Shown: positions 27,031-36,061 of the stretch, one piece after another
Position numbering within the stretch: position 1 is the stretch's first letter
Layout of the letters: each line of letters begins with the position of its first letter
Assembly: GCF_003217215.1 (NCBI RefSeq)
Contig: NZ_QJTD01000001.1
Location: 744,001 to 808,000 of the forward strand
Direction: 5' to 3'
Source of the DNA: Winogradskyella epiphytica
GTDB taxonomy: Bacteria > Bacteroidota > Bacteroidia > Flavobacteriales > Flavobacteriaceae
DNA length: 64,000 nt
Translations under genes and position numbers: made by a program
The notes under the pieces: model-generated
Database searches by the model: none
Told to the model about the DNA's origin: nothing
What the model saw: the letters and a program-made list of their open reading frames with translations, nothing else

Positions 27031-27216
27031 TTAATTTTTAATTTTATTATAATTCAGATTCCAATTGGTACTTAAATCAGCCCAACTAGGATTCATTACT
27101 TCTATATTATCATTCTCACCTTTGTAAATTCCGCCATTAGCTTATTTGTCATTTTAATAGACATACCAATGTTTCATTCTTAATTGTGTTGAGATTCTTA
27201 CGTTCTCAGGAATTGG
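27031..27216 (-). pseudogene. Decayed protein-coding remnant downstream of dut
   Basis: Between the dut stop and the nucleotidyltransferase leader, the minus strand shows a protein-like frame without a start. It runs from 27141 to a TAA at 27031 and reads NGGIYKGENDNIEV and then WADLSTNWNLNYNKIKN. The 30 bases before it continue sensibly in another frame (GMSIKMTNK), as if one base had been lost, and a third frame reads PENVRISTQLRMKHW. This pattern suggests the C-terminus of a gene broken by frameshifts. I do not recognise the family. Confidence 0.4.
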
Positions 27217-27651
27217 TCACTTAACTCCCGTACTCCCAAAACCACCTTCACCACGATCGGTTTCAGAAAGCTCTTCTACTTGAACCCAATCTGCTCGTTC
27301 GTGTTTAGCAATTACTAATTGAGCTATACGTTCTCCACTTTCTATAGTAAATTCTTCGTTAGATAGATTGACTAAAATCACTCCAATTTCTCCTCTATAA
27401 TCGGCATCAATTGTTCCTGGTGCATTGAGTACGGTGATTCCTTTTTTAGCTGCTAGTCCACTTCTAGGTCTTACCTGAGCTTCGTAACCAATTGGCAATT
27501 CTATAAACAAACCTGTTCCAACAATACTTCGTTCTAAAGGCTTTAAAGTTCTTGGTTCTGATAAATTGGCACGCAAATCCATTCCCGCAGAAGCGATAGT
27601 CTCATAATGTGGTAATTGATGATTGGATTTATTTATAATTTTTATTTTCAT
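27217..27651 (-). CDS. dut: Deoxyuridine 5'-triphosphate nucleotidohydrolase
   Basis: Trimeric dUTPase that hydrolyses dUTP to dUMP and pyrophosphate, keeping uracil out of DNA and supplying dUMP for thymidylate. All motifs are visible: SAGMDLRA (residue 21 on), [12 protein letters not shown] with the conserved Ser, [13 protein letters not shown] with the catalytic Asp, ERIAQLV, and the C-terminal P-loop-like [10 protein letters not shown] that closes over the substrate. 144 residues is normal. It sits between the flippase and the nucleotidyltransferase on the same strand. Confidence 0.97.
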   Translation of the reverse strand: MKIKIINKSNHQLPHYETIASAGMDLRANLSEPRTLKPLERSIVGTGLFIELPIGYEAQVRPRSGLAAKKGITVLNAPGTIDADYRGEIGVILVNLSNEEFTIESGERIAQLVIAKHERADWVQVEELSETDRGEGGFGSTGVK

Positions 27652-27732
27652 AGGTGTTTTTCTTTTAAACTGTAGCCTTTATATAGACTCATACATGATA
27701 TAAAAACAATCGTATATCTACTAACGCATCAA

Positions 27733-29193
27733 TTATTTATTTAGCGCCTGTTTCAGTTGATTCTTTTCTAAGAACACAACCATTCCCAAAAATACAATTA
27801 TCATAGCAATTCCAATAAAATATTCACCTCGATACTGATAAAATGAAAGAACAGCAAAACTTATAGAGGTGGCCATATAAAGTCCGATTTTCTTCAAATT
27901 ATAAGGAATTGGATAATATTTTCTTCCGAAGTAATACGAAAGCAACATCATAACACTATAGGCCGCTAATGTTGCTACGGCCGATGCTTTATAACTATAG
28001 GTTTCAATAAACAGGAAATTAATAGCCAAAGTAACTAAAGCGCCTACAACAGAAATATAGGCTCCAAATTTAGTCCGATCTGTAATCTTGTACCAAACGG
28101 AGAGGTTGTGATATATTCCAAGACAGAAGTTAGCTAAAAGTACAATAGGTACAATAGACATGGCCTCCCAATAATCTTCACTTCGAATAATGTATGGTTT
28201 TAACAAATCGGCAAACACCACAACAAAAAGTAAGATAACAGAACCAAAAGCTACAAAAAACTCTAAGATACGTGCATAATTTTTCTGTGGATTCTTTGTT
28301 TTAGCATGACTAAAAAAATAAGGTTCAATTCCCAATCGATAGGCCGTTGCAAAAAGCGTCATAAACAAGGCTAATTTATAACAAGCAGAATACATTCCTA
28401 TATCGGTTTCTGCAACATCTGCAGGCAATAATTCTTTCAGTAATATTCTATCGAAAGTTTCATTGATTGAAAAAGCAACACCAGCAATTAGCACAGGTAT
28501 TGCATAGCGCATCATTTTCTTCCATAAGATTGTATTGAATTTATACTTAAGTCTAGTATAAAAGGAAAGCATTAAAATTAGGGTGAAGGCACTCGCTACT
28601 AAATTGGCTATGAATATATAACTGACCTCATAGTTGGGCAGGTATAGTATTTCGAAAACTCCTCCATTTTCCGCAAGGTCTTTTAAAGCCAATAAGAAGA
28701 ATAGATTTAAGCCTAAATTGATGACAACATTTAGAATTTTTACAATGGCATAACGCATCGCCTTTTGATTCGCCCGTAACCATGCAAATGGAATGATGAC
28801 TAAAGCATCTAGGAGCAATATCCAAATCACCAAGTTGATGTATTTTACATCTATATCAATATAGGAAGCTATTTGATTTTGAAATATTAAGGCTACCGCG
28901 AAGAAACCTAATGAGGAAGCTATTAATGATATTGTTGAAGTCCCTACTACTGCATCCTTATCTTCATCTTTGTTGAAAAAACGAAAGAATGCAGTTTCCA
29001 TTCCATATGCTAAAATCACATTAAACAATACAAAGTATGAGAAGATGACGGAGACTTTACCATATTCAGCAGGACTTGAAAGTACGTCTGGACTAGTATA
29101 AAGTGGCACTAATAAAAAGCTCAACATTCTGGGTAACACCGTTGCTAAGCCATAAATAAATGTCTGTTTAAAAAGTGATTTGAATCCGCTCAA
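27733..29193 (-). CDS. Polysaccharide flippase / membrane export protein (MATE-like, Wzx family)
   Basis: 486 residues with about 14 hydrophobic helices spread over the whole length, typical of lipopolysaccharide/exopolysaccharide flippases of the MOP superfamily. The N-terminus LFKQTFIYGLATVLPRMLSF matches the usual first helix. It probably moves lipid-linked sugars or another glycolipid across the inner membrane. It lies before dut and the NDP-sugar enzyme on one strand, which suggests a link to glycan building. A second, unrelated flippase lies in the polysaccharide locus at 60933. Substrate unknown. Confidence 0.88.
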   Translation of the reverse strand: MSGFKSLFKQTFIYGLATVLPRMLSFLLVPLYTSPDVLSSPAEYGKVSVIFSYFVLFNVILAYGMETAFFRFFNKDEDKDAVVGTSTISLIASSLGFFAVALIFQNQIASYIDIDVKYINLVIWILLLDALVIIPFAWLRANQKAMRYAIVKILNVVINLGLNLFFLLALKDLAENGGVFEILYLPNYEVSYIFIANLVASAFTLILMLSFYTRLKYKFNTILWKKMMRYAIPVLIAGVAFSINETFDRILLKELLPADVAETDIGMYSACYKLALFMTLFATAYRLGIEPYFFSHAKTKNPQKNYARILEFFVAFGSVILLFVVVFADLLKPYIIRSEDYWEAMSIVPIVLLANFCLGIYHNLSVWYKITDRTKFGAYISVVGALVTLAINFLFIETYSYKASAVATLAAYSVMMLLSYYFGRKYYPIPYNLKKIGLYMATSISFAVLSFYQYRGEYFIGIAMIIVFLGMVVFLEKNQLKQALNK

Positions 29194-29349
29194 TGCTATA
29201 GTTTTAAGTGGATAAAAGTAAAGATATAATGTTTCGAAACAAAGATGAATATTATCTATCTCAAATAATGCGCTTTCACTTTTATAACCTAAAAGTAAAA
29301 CAATTAATATACTAAGACGGAGAAAGTAAGAAATACTGTAATCCCATAA

Positions 29350-29381
29350 AAAAAGCCCTACTAAATCATTAGTAAGGCTTT
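29350..29381 (-). terminator. Intrinsic terminator after the 29402 lipoprotein gene
   Basis: On the minus strand AAAGCCTTACTAA pairs with TTAGTAGGGCTTT with one mismatch, followed by seven T; it lies 21 bases past the stop codon. Confidence 0.85.
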
Positions 29382-29401
29382 GGTTATATATTTTAAATTA
29401 T

Positions 29402-29932
29402 TTATTCCTCTTCTTCGTCTATAGATGCTAAAACTTCTTTATTAGGAGTATAGATAGTTGGTGGTCCATTTTCATAATATGTGCCAGCTACTTCATGCAC
29501 TTGTGCAATTTTCATATGCTTTAAAACTCCATTTTCCTTATAGCTAATAACACACTCTTCATCATTTAAATCAAAAGGATAATCAGCTGGTTTTTCAGGT
29601 TTCTCAAAAGTGTAATAAGGAGACGGATTTTTAAGCAACGCAAAATACTTATTTCCTTGTTCTACTAATTTCCCTTCAAGATTTCTAAAGTAAATCCTTT
29701 CTAGAGTGACATTCTCAGGTTTGTCCACAACGGGTACGAAAACATTCATACCTGTTCCACCGACTTTGATACCTGCATACCATTCTTGAAAGACAACAGG
29801 TTTTACTTCAAACGAATTAGGTTCCTCAAACGATTGGGTAACGGCTTTAGAGCTTGAACATTGATAAGTTGAGGAAAAACCAATGGTCAAAACAATAATT
29901 AAACTCGCCTTTCTTAATAATTTCATATTCAT
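29402..29932 (-). CDS. Lipoprotein of unknown function
   Basis: About 176 residues from the ATG at 29932 (a second ATG two codons later is as likely). The signal peptide KLLRKASLIIVLTIGF ends near Cys in TYQCSSSKAV, so it is a predicted lipoprotein. The mature part is mostly beta with a repeated PKPxx-like Pro/Glu stretch (EKPEKPADYPFDL) and an acidic tail DEEEE. I recognise no domain. The frame is open 20 codons further upstream, but those residues are hydrophobic and would spoil the signal peptide. Monocistronic with a terminator. Confidence 0.8.
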   Translation of the reverse strand: MNMKLLRKASLIIVLTIGFSSTYQCSSSKAVTQSFEEPNSFEVKPVVFQEWYAGIKVGGTGMNVFVPVVDKPENVTLERIYFRNLEGKLVEQGNKYFALLKNPSPYYTFEKPEKPADYPFDLNDEECVISYKENGVLKHMKIAQVHEVAGTYYENGPPTIYTPNKEVLASIDEEEE

Positions 29933-30280
29933 GTAGGTTAAGATTAGGAGCTGCAATATAATTAATATTTTAATACAAACCCTATTAAACACATTTTTTT
30001 CCGACGTAATGTCGTTTTCTGTAGGAATTTATCTATTTTTTTAACTTTTATTAGTTTTAAAAGAAAACTATTTATTCTTGTCGGATTATAGCTGAATGTA
30101 TAGTCTTACAATAGTTTTCTAATTGTTCATTAAATATTTCCGCTAAAAATTCCTTATAATTTTTCCTACAAATATGATTTTTTATAATCTACCTAAAACA
30201 CTTTGTAGAACCTTAAAAATTAAAGATTTATGACACTAACTAATCAGAATAATATTGTTTAAATCAGTTAAAACCACAAA
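29933..30280. other. Intergenic AT-rich stretch, no gene seen
   Basis: This region between the lipoprotein start and the ATP synthase terminator has only short frames full of stops. It should hold the lipoprotein promoter, but no convincing TAnnTTTG element at a good distance is evident. Confidence 0.4.
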
Positions 30281-30308
30281 AAAACCTAACTCTTTCAAGT
30301 TAGGTTTT
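30281..30308 (-). terminator. Terminator of the ATP synthase operon
   Basis: On the minus strand AAAACCTAAC and GTTAGGTTTT form a 10-bp stem followed by a T run. It lies about 85 bases after the atpG stop. Confidence 0.85.
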
Positions 30309-30393
30309 AGTTTATTTAGCCAATCTTCATTCAGAATCCGAATGACTATATATGTATTTTAAGCTTATAGTGACAAATTTATAAGACTTAGGT

Positions 30394-31254
30394 CTAGTTA
30401 TTAAGTGCTTCCGCACCACCAACGATCTCTAAAATCTCATTTGTAATTGCTGCTTGACGTGCTTTGTTATATGTCAATTTCAACTGATCTCTTAATTCAG
30501 TAGCATTATCAGTTGCTTTGTGCATTGCCGTCATACGTGCACCGTGTTCCGAAGCAAAAGAATCTCTAATACCTTTGAATAATTGTGTTTTTAACGACTT
30601 TGGAATTAACTCTTCTACAATTTCTAACTTAGAAGGTTCAAAAACGTAATCGACATTAAGCTCCTCTTCCCCTTCCATTGGAACAATCGGTAAGAACTGC
30701 TCTGTCATTACTATTTGTGTGGCTGCATTTTTAAAGTGATTATACACTAATTCAATTTTATCAAATTCACCAACCACAAATTTCTCCATTAGCATTTCAG
30801 CTATATCAGAAACATTATTAAAGGTTAAATCATCAAATATCTCACTATAGTTTCCTATAACTCGATTTTGCTTAGCAAATGCATCATTCGCTTTTTTACC
30901 AATAGCTAAAACAGACACGTTTTTATCCGCGTAAACATTGTTTATTAAGTGTGACGTTTGTTTAATTATATTTGAATTAAACGCACCACATAAACCTCTG
31001 TTTGATGTCACCGCAACAAGAAGTACATTTTCTACTTCACGTTGTTCTGCATACTTACTTCCTACATTTTCATCTAAGGTTGCACTTAAGGTCTGAAGTA
31101 ACTCTGTTAACTTATTAGAGTAAGGACGCATTGCAGTAATTGCATCTTGAGCTTTCTTTAACTTTGCAGCAGATACCATTTTCATGGCACTAGTAATCTG
31201 CATCGTTGAAGATACCGATGTTATTCTGTTACGTATTTCTTTAAGATTAGCCAT
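30394..31254 (-). CDS. atpG: ATP synthase F1 subunit gamma
   Basis: The gamma subunit is the central rotor shaft of F1. The N-terminal helix begins NLKEIRNRITSVSSTMQITSAMKMVSAAKLKKA, and the C-terminal helix has the conserved AMHKATDNATELRDQL and ARQAAITNEILEIVGGAEAL. A Rossmann-like middle part lies between, with SNRGLCGAFNSN. 286 residues is normal. It is the last gene of this operon; atpD and atpC, which follow gamma in many bacteria, are not here. A 141-base gap with two repeats separates it from atpA. Confidence 0.97.
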   Translation of the reverse strand: MANLKEIRNRITSVSSTMQITSAMKMVSAAKLKKAQDAITAMRPYSNKLTELLQTLSATLDENVGSKYAEQREVENVLLVAVTSNRGLCGAFNSNIIKQTSHLINNVYADKNVSVLAIGKKANDAFAKQNRVIGNYSEIFDDLTFNNVSDIAEMLMEKFVVGEFDKIELVYNHFKNAATQIVMTEQFLPIVPMEGEEELNVDYVFEPSKLEIVEELIPKSLKTQLFKGIRDSFASEHGARMTAMHKATDNATELRDQLKLTYNKARQAAITNEILEIVGGAEALNN

Positions 31255-31280
31255 TCTTAAAATGTATTCGAATGTTATAC

Positions 31281-31313
31281 AAAAGACTCTTTGCTTACGC
31301 TCTGAGTGACATT
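31281..31313 (-). repeat. Dispersed intergenic repeat, copy B
   Basis: Read on the minus strand it begins AATGTCACTCAGAGCG and continues with TAAGCAAAGAGTCT. It shares the AATGTC-N4-[TA]GAGCG core and the tail of copy C (46656-46693). It lies in the gap between atpA and atpG. Confidence 0.55.
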
Positions 31314-31342
31314 CCGTTTTTAAATCTATTTATGTATTTGAA

Positions 31343-31384
31343 TTTAAAGTTATGAATAAACATTGCTGAACTCATAACTTTAAA
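31343..31384. repeat. 13-bp perfect inverted repeat between atpA and atpG
   Basis: TTTAAAGTTATGA (31343-31355) and its exact complement TCATAACTTTAAA (31372-31384) flank a 16-base loop. It is 11 bases downstream of the atpA stop on the transcript and would form a hairpin in the mRNA. Confidence 0.7.
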
Positions 31385-31395
31385 CTCTGTATTTA

Positions 31396-32976
31396 TTATG
31401 CTCTATACTTACCTGAAAGGTCTTTTGCTACACTTGTTAATGTATCAATAACCTCATCAGTTAATTTACCTGCCTTAAGCAAGTCTAGTGTATCTCTATG
31501 CTTAGCGTTCAAGAATTCGATATAATCTCTTTCAAATTCTCTTACTTTCTCTACAGGTACATCTCTCAATAAGTTCTTAGAACCTGCATAGATAATCGCA
31601 ACTTGATCTTCTACTTTGAAAGGATCGTTTTGTGCTTGCTTTAAGATTTCAACGTTACGCTTACCTTTTTCAATTACGTTTAAGGTTACAGCATCTAAGT
31701 CAGAACCAAACTTAGCAAACGCTTCTAATTCACGGTACTGAGCTTGATCTAATTTTAATGTACCAGATACTTTCTTCATCGATTTAATCTGAGCGTTACC
31801 ACCAACACGAGATACAGAAATACCTACGTTAATTGCCGGACGAACACCAGAGTTAAATAAATCACCATCTAAGAAAATCTGACCATCTGTAATCGAAATT
31901 ACGTTAGTTGGGATATATGCAGAAACGTCACCAGCTTGAGTTTCAATAATTGGTAAAGCTGTTAATGAACCACCACCTTTCACCATAGGTTTTAAAACGT
32001 CTGGAAGGTCATTCATTTCTTTTGCAATAGCATCATTATTGATGATTTTTGCAGAACGCTCTAATAATCTTGAGTGTAAGTAGAAAACGTCACCTGGATA
32101 CGCCTCACGTCCTGGTGGACGACGTAATAATAAAGATACCTCACGGTAAGCCACCGCTTGTTTTGATAAATCATCAAATACAATTAAAGCTGGTCTACCA
32201 GTATCTCTAAAATATTCTCCAATAGAAGCTCCTGTAAACGGTGCATAAACTTGCATTGCCGCAGGATCAGACGCGTTTGCAGCTACTATTGTTGTATAAG
32301 CTAAAGCTCCTTTTTCTTCTAAAGTTTTAGCAATTAAAGCAACTGTTGAAGCCTTTTGACCTACAGCTACATATATACAATATACAGGCTCACCTGCATC
32401 GTAAAATTCTTTTTGATTTAAGATCGCATCAATACAAACAGCTGTTTTACCTGTTTGACGGTCACCAATAACCAACTCACGTTGACCTCTACCAACAGGA
32501 ATCATAGCATCAATAGCCTTGATACCAGTTTGTAATGGCTCTGTTACAGGCTCTCTATAGATAACACCTGGTGCTTTACGCTCTAAAGGCATTTCATAAG
32601 TTTCACCAGCAATTGGACCTTTACCATCGATAGGGTTACCTAAAGTATCTACAACACGACCAACGATACCTTCACCTACTTTCACAGATGCGATACGTTC
32701 AGTACGTTTTACCGTAGAACCTTCTTTTACTCCTATTGAAGTACCTAAAAGTACAATACCTACGTTATCTTCTTCAAGGTTAAGAACGATTCCTTCTGCA
32801 CCACCTTCGAATTCAACTAATTCGCCATATTGCGCATTAGCTAAACCGTAAGCACGTACGATACCATCACCTACAGTTAATACTGTTCCTACTTCGTCTA
32901 ATGAAGCACCTGCTTCAAAACCTGAAAGTTGTTGTTTTAAGATTGCTGATATTTCAGCTGGATTTACTTCTGCCAT
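31396..32976 (-). CDS. atpA: ATP synthase F1 subunit alpha
   Basis: Alpha is the non-catalytic nucleotide-binding partner of beta in the F1 hexamer. The beta-barrel N-terminus (about 20-95), the Walker A motif GDRQTGKTA near residue 170, and the conserved [16 protein letters not shown] and [18 protein letters not shown] segments are present. 526 residues is slightly longer than the common 510. The start [17 protein letters not shown] is standard, and a row of four 7-base repeats lies just before it. Third gene from the end of the operon, after atpH. Confidence 0.98.
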   Translation of the reverse strand: MAEVNPAEISAILKQQLSGFEAGASLDEVGTVLTVGDGIVRAYGLANAQYGELVEFEGGAEGIVLNLEEDNVGIVLLGTSIGVKEGSTVKRTERIASVKVGEGIVGRVVDTLGNPIDGKGPIAGETYEMPLERKAPGVIYREPVTEPLQTGIKAIDAMIPVGRGQRELVIGDRQTGKTAVCIDAILNQKEFYDAGEPVYCIYVAVGQKASTVALIAKTLEEKGALAYTTIVAANASDPAAMQVYAPFTGASIGEYFRDTGRPALIVFDDLSKQAVAYREVSLLLRRPPGREAYPGDVFYLHSRLLERSAKIINNDAIAKEMNDLPDVLKPMVKGGGSLTALPIIETQAGDVSAYIPTNVISITDGQIFLDGDLFNSGVRPAINVGISVSRVGGNAQIKSMKKVSGTLKLDQAQYRELEAFAKFGSDLDAVTLNVIEKGKRNVEILKQAQNDPFKVEDQVAIIYAGSKNLLRDVPVEKVREFERDYIEFLNAKHRDTLDLLKAGKLTDEVIDTLTSVAKDLSGKYRA

Positions 32977-32980
32977 CTTT

Positions 32981-33008
32981 ATTTAGTCTTTAGCTTTTAG
33001 CTGTTAGC
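32981..33008 (-). repeat. Four tandem heptamers in the atpA leader
   Basis: On the minus strand GCTAACA, GCTAAAA, GCTAAAG and ACTAAAT follow one another without gap and end 4 bases before the atpA start codon. They match (G/A)CTAA(A/C)N. Confidence 0.6.
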
Positions 33009-33036
33009 CTTAAAAAAAAGCCAACTGAAAACTATA

Positions 33037-33573
33037 TTAATTTAATGTAAATTCTCTTTTTAATTTCTCGAGTTTATTTGAAATACTTGCATTATACTGT
33101 GTATCTCCAACTCGTAGTATGAAACCACCTAAAATGCTTTCATCTATAATATTTTTTACTTCTGCTTCTTTTCCTGTAAGCTCTTTAACTTTCGCTAACA
33201 CCTTAGATTTTAAATCATCTGTTAAAGGAACTGCCGTAGTTACAATCGCCACTTGACTTCCTCTCATTTGATCATATAAATGATTATAACTTGAAGCTAC
33301 GTCATTTAATAATGCTAACCTTTTATTAGTAATTAAAGTATCTATAAGGTTATTTGTATTAGCTGTTGCTTTTGAAAACACGGCTGATAATACAGCTTTT
33401 TTCTCAGATGATCTTACAACAGGACTTTGAAGCATCTTATTTAAATCTTCACTTTGAGAAATAGTATTAGTGATTAATGTCATATCACTATTCACCGCCT
33501 CAGCTGATTTTTGATCTACTGCTAAGCTTAAAACCGCTTTAGCATATCGTATTGCCGCTCTTGATCCTGACAT
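33037..33573 (-). CDS. atpH: ATP synthase F1 subunit delta
   Basis: Delta joins the F1 head to the peripheral stalk (OSCP-like). The N-terminal helical part begins RAAIRYAKAVLSLA, and the C-terminal part carries LTGKEAEVKNIIDESILGGFILRVGD, the family signature. 178 residues is normal. It starts 7 bases after the atpF stop on the same strand, and atpA starts 60 bases after its own stop. Confidence 0.96.
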   Translation of the reverse strand: MSGSRAAIRYAKAVLSLAVDQKSAEAVNSDMTLITNTISQSEDLNKMLQSPVVRSSEKKAVLSAVFSKATANTNNLIDTLITNKRLALLNDVASSYNHLYDQMRGSQVAIVTTAVPLTDDLKSKVLAKVKELTGKEAEVKNIIDESILGGFILRVGDTQYNASISNKLEKLKREFTLN

Positions 33574-33580
33574 CTTAAAA

Positions 33581-34081
33581 TTAGTTTAAAGTTGCTTCAG
33601 CTAACATATCTTCAACCAACTGAAGTTGCTTGTCTTTGTTAGATAATTCATTACGCACTACTTTTTCAGCGATATCTAATGATAATCCTGCAACATGACT
33701 TTTTAATTCTGCCATAGCTGCTTTCTTTTCATTTGTAATAGCCTCTTGTGCTTGTGCAATCATTTTATTGGCTTGCGATTGTGCTTCTGCTTCTGCATCT
33801 GCAATCATCTTACTTTTTAATTCACGAGCTTCTTTAAGCATAGCTTCTCTCTCTAATCTTGCTTCTTGCAATAACCTTTCGTTATCTGCCTGAAGATTAG
33901 CCATTTCACGCTTTGCTTTTTCCGCCGCATCTAAAGCTCCTTGAATACCTTCTTCTCTTTCGTTCAAAGAACCAAGAATAGGTTTCCATGCAAACTTTAC
34001 CATTAAGAAAATGAACAATAACAATAGTACCGTTTGTACGGCAAATAATCCTGGTGAAAAATCGTTTAATAAAGTTTCCAT
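33581..34081 (-). CDS. atpF: ATP synthase Fo subunit b
   Basis: Subunit b forms the peripheral stalk. One membrane helix (about 11-30, LFAVQTVLLLLFIFLMVKFAW) is followed by a long charged helix (about 35-166), rich in Ala, Glu, Lys and Gln, which dimerises. WKPILGSLNEREEGIQGAL is the usual junction. 166 residues is normal. It follows a 93-base gap after atpE that holds a strong hairpin. Confidence 0.96.
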   Translation of the reverse strand: METLLNDFSPGLFAVQTVLLLLFIFLMVKFAWKPILGSLNEREEGIQGALDAAEKAKREMANLQADNERLLQEARLEREAMLKEARELKSKMIADAEAEAQSQANKMIAQAQEAITNEKKAAMAELKSHVAGLSLDIAEKVVRNELSNKDKQLQLVEDMLAEATLN

Positions 34082-34117
34082 TCTATAGTGGTGTTATTTG
34101 TCTAATTTTTGTTTAAA

Positions 34118-34153
34118 AACACATCCTATAACCAACCGTTATAGGAATGTGTT
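34118..34153 (-). promoter_or_regulatory. Strong mRNA hairpin between atpE and atpF
   Basis: Arms AACACATCCTATAAC (34118-34132) and its complement (34138-34153, with one extra base) make a 15-bp stem around a 5-base loop. On the transcribed strand it is followed by five T. It could partly stop transcription or protect the atpBE part of the message. Both uses are inferred. Confidence 0.7.
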
Positions 34154-34174
34154 CTTTGCTTTCACTTTTGAATC

Positions 34175-34381
<207 letters not shown>

Positions 34382-34400
34382 TTAAATTAAAAAACTCAAA

Positions 34401-35579
34401 TTAAACAAAATCCCCTCTGATGTCTTCTTCATCAGGAATTTCTAAACCACTTGCCGTGTGCTCATGCTCGTGATCGTGTTCTGCAACAGCCATACCAATA
34501 AATAAAGCTGAAAGCATAGTAAAAATATAGGCTTGTAAAAAGGCCACTAATATCTCAATAAACATGATAAGTACCGCTAACATAAACGACAATCCTGTCG
34601 CACCAGCTACACCTAATGAATCCTTAAGCACGAACATAATCGCGATTAAGCTCATTACAATAACGTGTCCTGCACTAATATTAGCAAACAAACGAATTAA
34701 TAATGAAAATGGCTTAATAACGAATGTCCCTACTAATTCAATTACAGCAAGCACTGGTCTGATTAAATATGGTACACCTGGCATCCATAAAATATGTTGC
34801 CAAAAATCTTTGTTTCCACTAACAGCATAAATCACTAAGGTAAACAATGCTAAACATGCTGTTACTGCTAATTGACCTGTAACGTTAAATCCTAATGGTG
34901 TTAAGCCCGCAAGGTTAAGAAACCATATAAAGAAGAACACCGTTAATAAATAACCCGTAAATCTTCTATAATGCTTATCTCCAATATTTGGCTTCGCAAT
35001 TTCATCTCTTACATAAATCACAAGAGGTTCTAATATACGACCAAACCCAGTTGGAATTTGTCTCTTTTTATATTGTTTTGCTAAACGAAAGAACCAGAAA
35101 AACAATAAAGCACTGATTAGTAAAATTCCGAAAACACTTTTAGTGATTGAAAAATCTAATAATCTTTTACCATTGGTCACATGGTGCTCTTCATCGAAAG
35201 CAACCGTTTTGGCACCTGCTTCTAATTCGTAAATTTTTGAATGACTTTTAACGAATTTAAGTCCATCTTTCTCTACAACAACGGTTCCATCATCATTATG
35301 GTGAAACTCTGAAGACATAAATGTCACTAATCCTTCTGATGACCAAATGATTACTGGTAACGCAAAACCAACATGTTTACGCTCTCCTGCATCATTAGTA
35401 TATGAGAAAAAAGTAAAGTCGTGAGAATCTTTTATATGGTGCTGAATATAAGCATCTACCTTTTCTTTGGTATTGATTTGACCACCATCTTGTGTAGCGT
35501 TATTTGCAAAGATTGATGTCGGTAAAAACATTAAAATTGCAAGTGCTAAACATTTAAAACTTTGTTGAACTATCTTCAT
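34401..35579 (-). CDS. atpB: ATP synthase Fo subunit a
   Basis: Subunit a forms the proton half-channels next to the c ring. At 392 residues it is longer than the E. coli protein (271). The extra part is an N-terminal extension with a signal-peptide-like start (MKIVQQSFKCLALAILMFLPTSIFA) and about 110 exported, His/Asp-rich residues, normal for Bacteroidota. The essential Arg lies in LLIRLFANISAGHVI. Several membrane helices fill residues 150-370, and the tail is acidic (EHDHEHEH). A good promoter lies just before it. Confidence 0.96.
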   Translation of the reverse strand: MKIVQQSFKCLALAILMFLPTSIFANNATQDGGQINTKEKVDAYIQHHIKDSHDFTFFSYTNDAGERKHVGFALPVIIWSSEGLVTFMSSEFHHNDDGTVVVEKDGLKFVKSHSKIYELEAGAKTVAFDEEHHVTNGKRLLDFSITKSVFGILLISALLFFWFFRLAKQYKKRQIPTGFGRILEPLVIYVRDEIAKPNIGDKHYRRFTGYLLTVFFFIWFLNLAGLTPLGFNVTGQLAVTACLALFTLVIYAVSGNKDFWQHILWMPGVPYLIRPVLAVIELVGTFVIKPFSLLIRLFANISAGHVIVMSLIAIMFVLKDSLGVAGATGLSFMLAVLIMFIEILVAFLQAYIFTMLSALFIGMAVAEHDHEHEHTASGLEIPDEEDIRGDFV

Positions 35580-35619
35580 TGTTATAAAATCAAAAAAAAA
35601 CCTCTTCTCAAATTCCGTG

Positions 35620-35648
35620 CAAAAGTACGGAATTAATTAAAATAACAA
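35620..35648 (-). promoter_or_regulatory. Promoter before atpB
   Basis: On the minus strand TTG (35648-35646), 18 bases, then TACTTTTG (35627-35620). It lies 41 bases before the atpB start, so the core genes can be transcribed separately from sprE, bactofilin and atpZ. Confidence 0.6.
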
Positions 35649-35668
35649 TGCTTAAATTCACATAAAAT

Positions 35669-36061
35669 TCAGCCTGTCTTTTTGCTTATTATTTTAATTA
35701 CAAAAAATGCTTCTAGGCCAAGAAATAAGAGCATAGGTATAACAATGCTTAAACGCTCAGCTGTATTAAGGGTTTCGAGTTTGAAAACTGATGATTGAAA
35801 TGCTAAAAAAAATAAGCCTCCTTTTATAAAAAGTGTAGGTAAATAAATGAAGCCCAATTGTGTATCTAAGCTTTTAATAAGCGAAAAAAGCTCAAAATGA
35901 ACACATATAAATACAGAAACAAATGCAAAAAACAAATTAACATCCCAGGTACTAAACCTAACCGAACGATCTGCCTGTTGCAGAAAATAATCTTGAGTGA
36001 AATGAATTAGAAAGAACAATATCGTAAATGATATTATATAAACTATAATAGATTTAATCAT
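35669..36061 (-). CDS. Small membrane protein in the ATP synthase operon
   Basis: 130 residues with four predicted membrane helices (about 2-24, 38-58, 68-90, 105-127) and few charged residues. It occupies the place of atpI between atpZ and atpB, and its start overlaps the atpZ stop by 8 bases. The sequence does not clearly match AtpI, whose role is magnesium handling or c-ring assembly. I therefore call it an AtpI-position protein of unknown function. Confidence 0.75.
   Translation of the reverse strand: MIKSIIVYIISFTILFFLIHFTQDYFLQQADRSVRFSTWDVNLFFAFVSVFICVHFELFSLIKSLDTQLGFIYLPTLFIKGGLFFLAFQSSVFKLETLNTAERLSIVIPMLLFLGLEAFFVIKIISKKTG

Noticed and set aside
27733-29193. Flippase at 27733 as part of the 50-64 kb polysaccharide locus
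   Set aside because: It is 21 kb away, in an operon with dut and envelope genes, and the locus has its own flippase at 60933.
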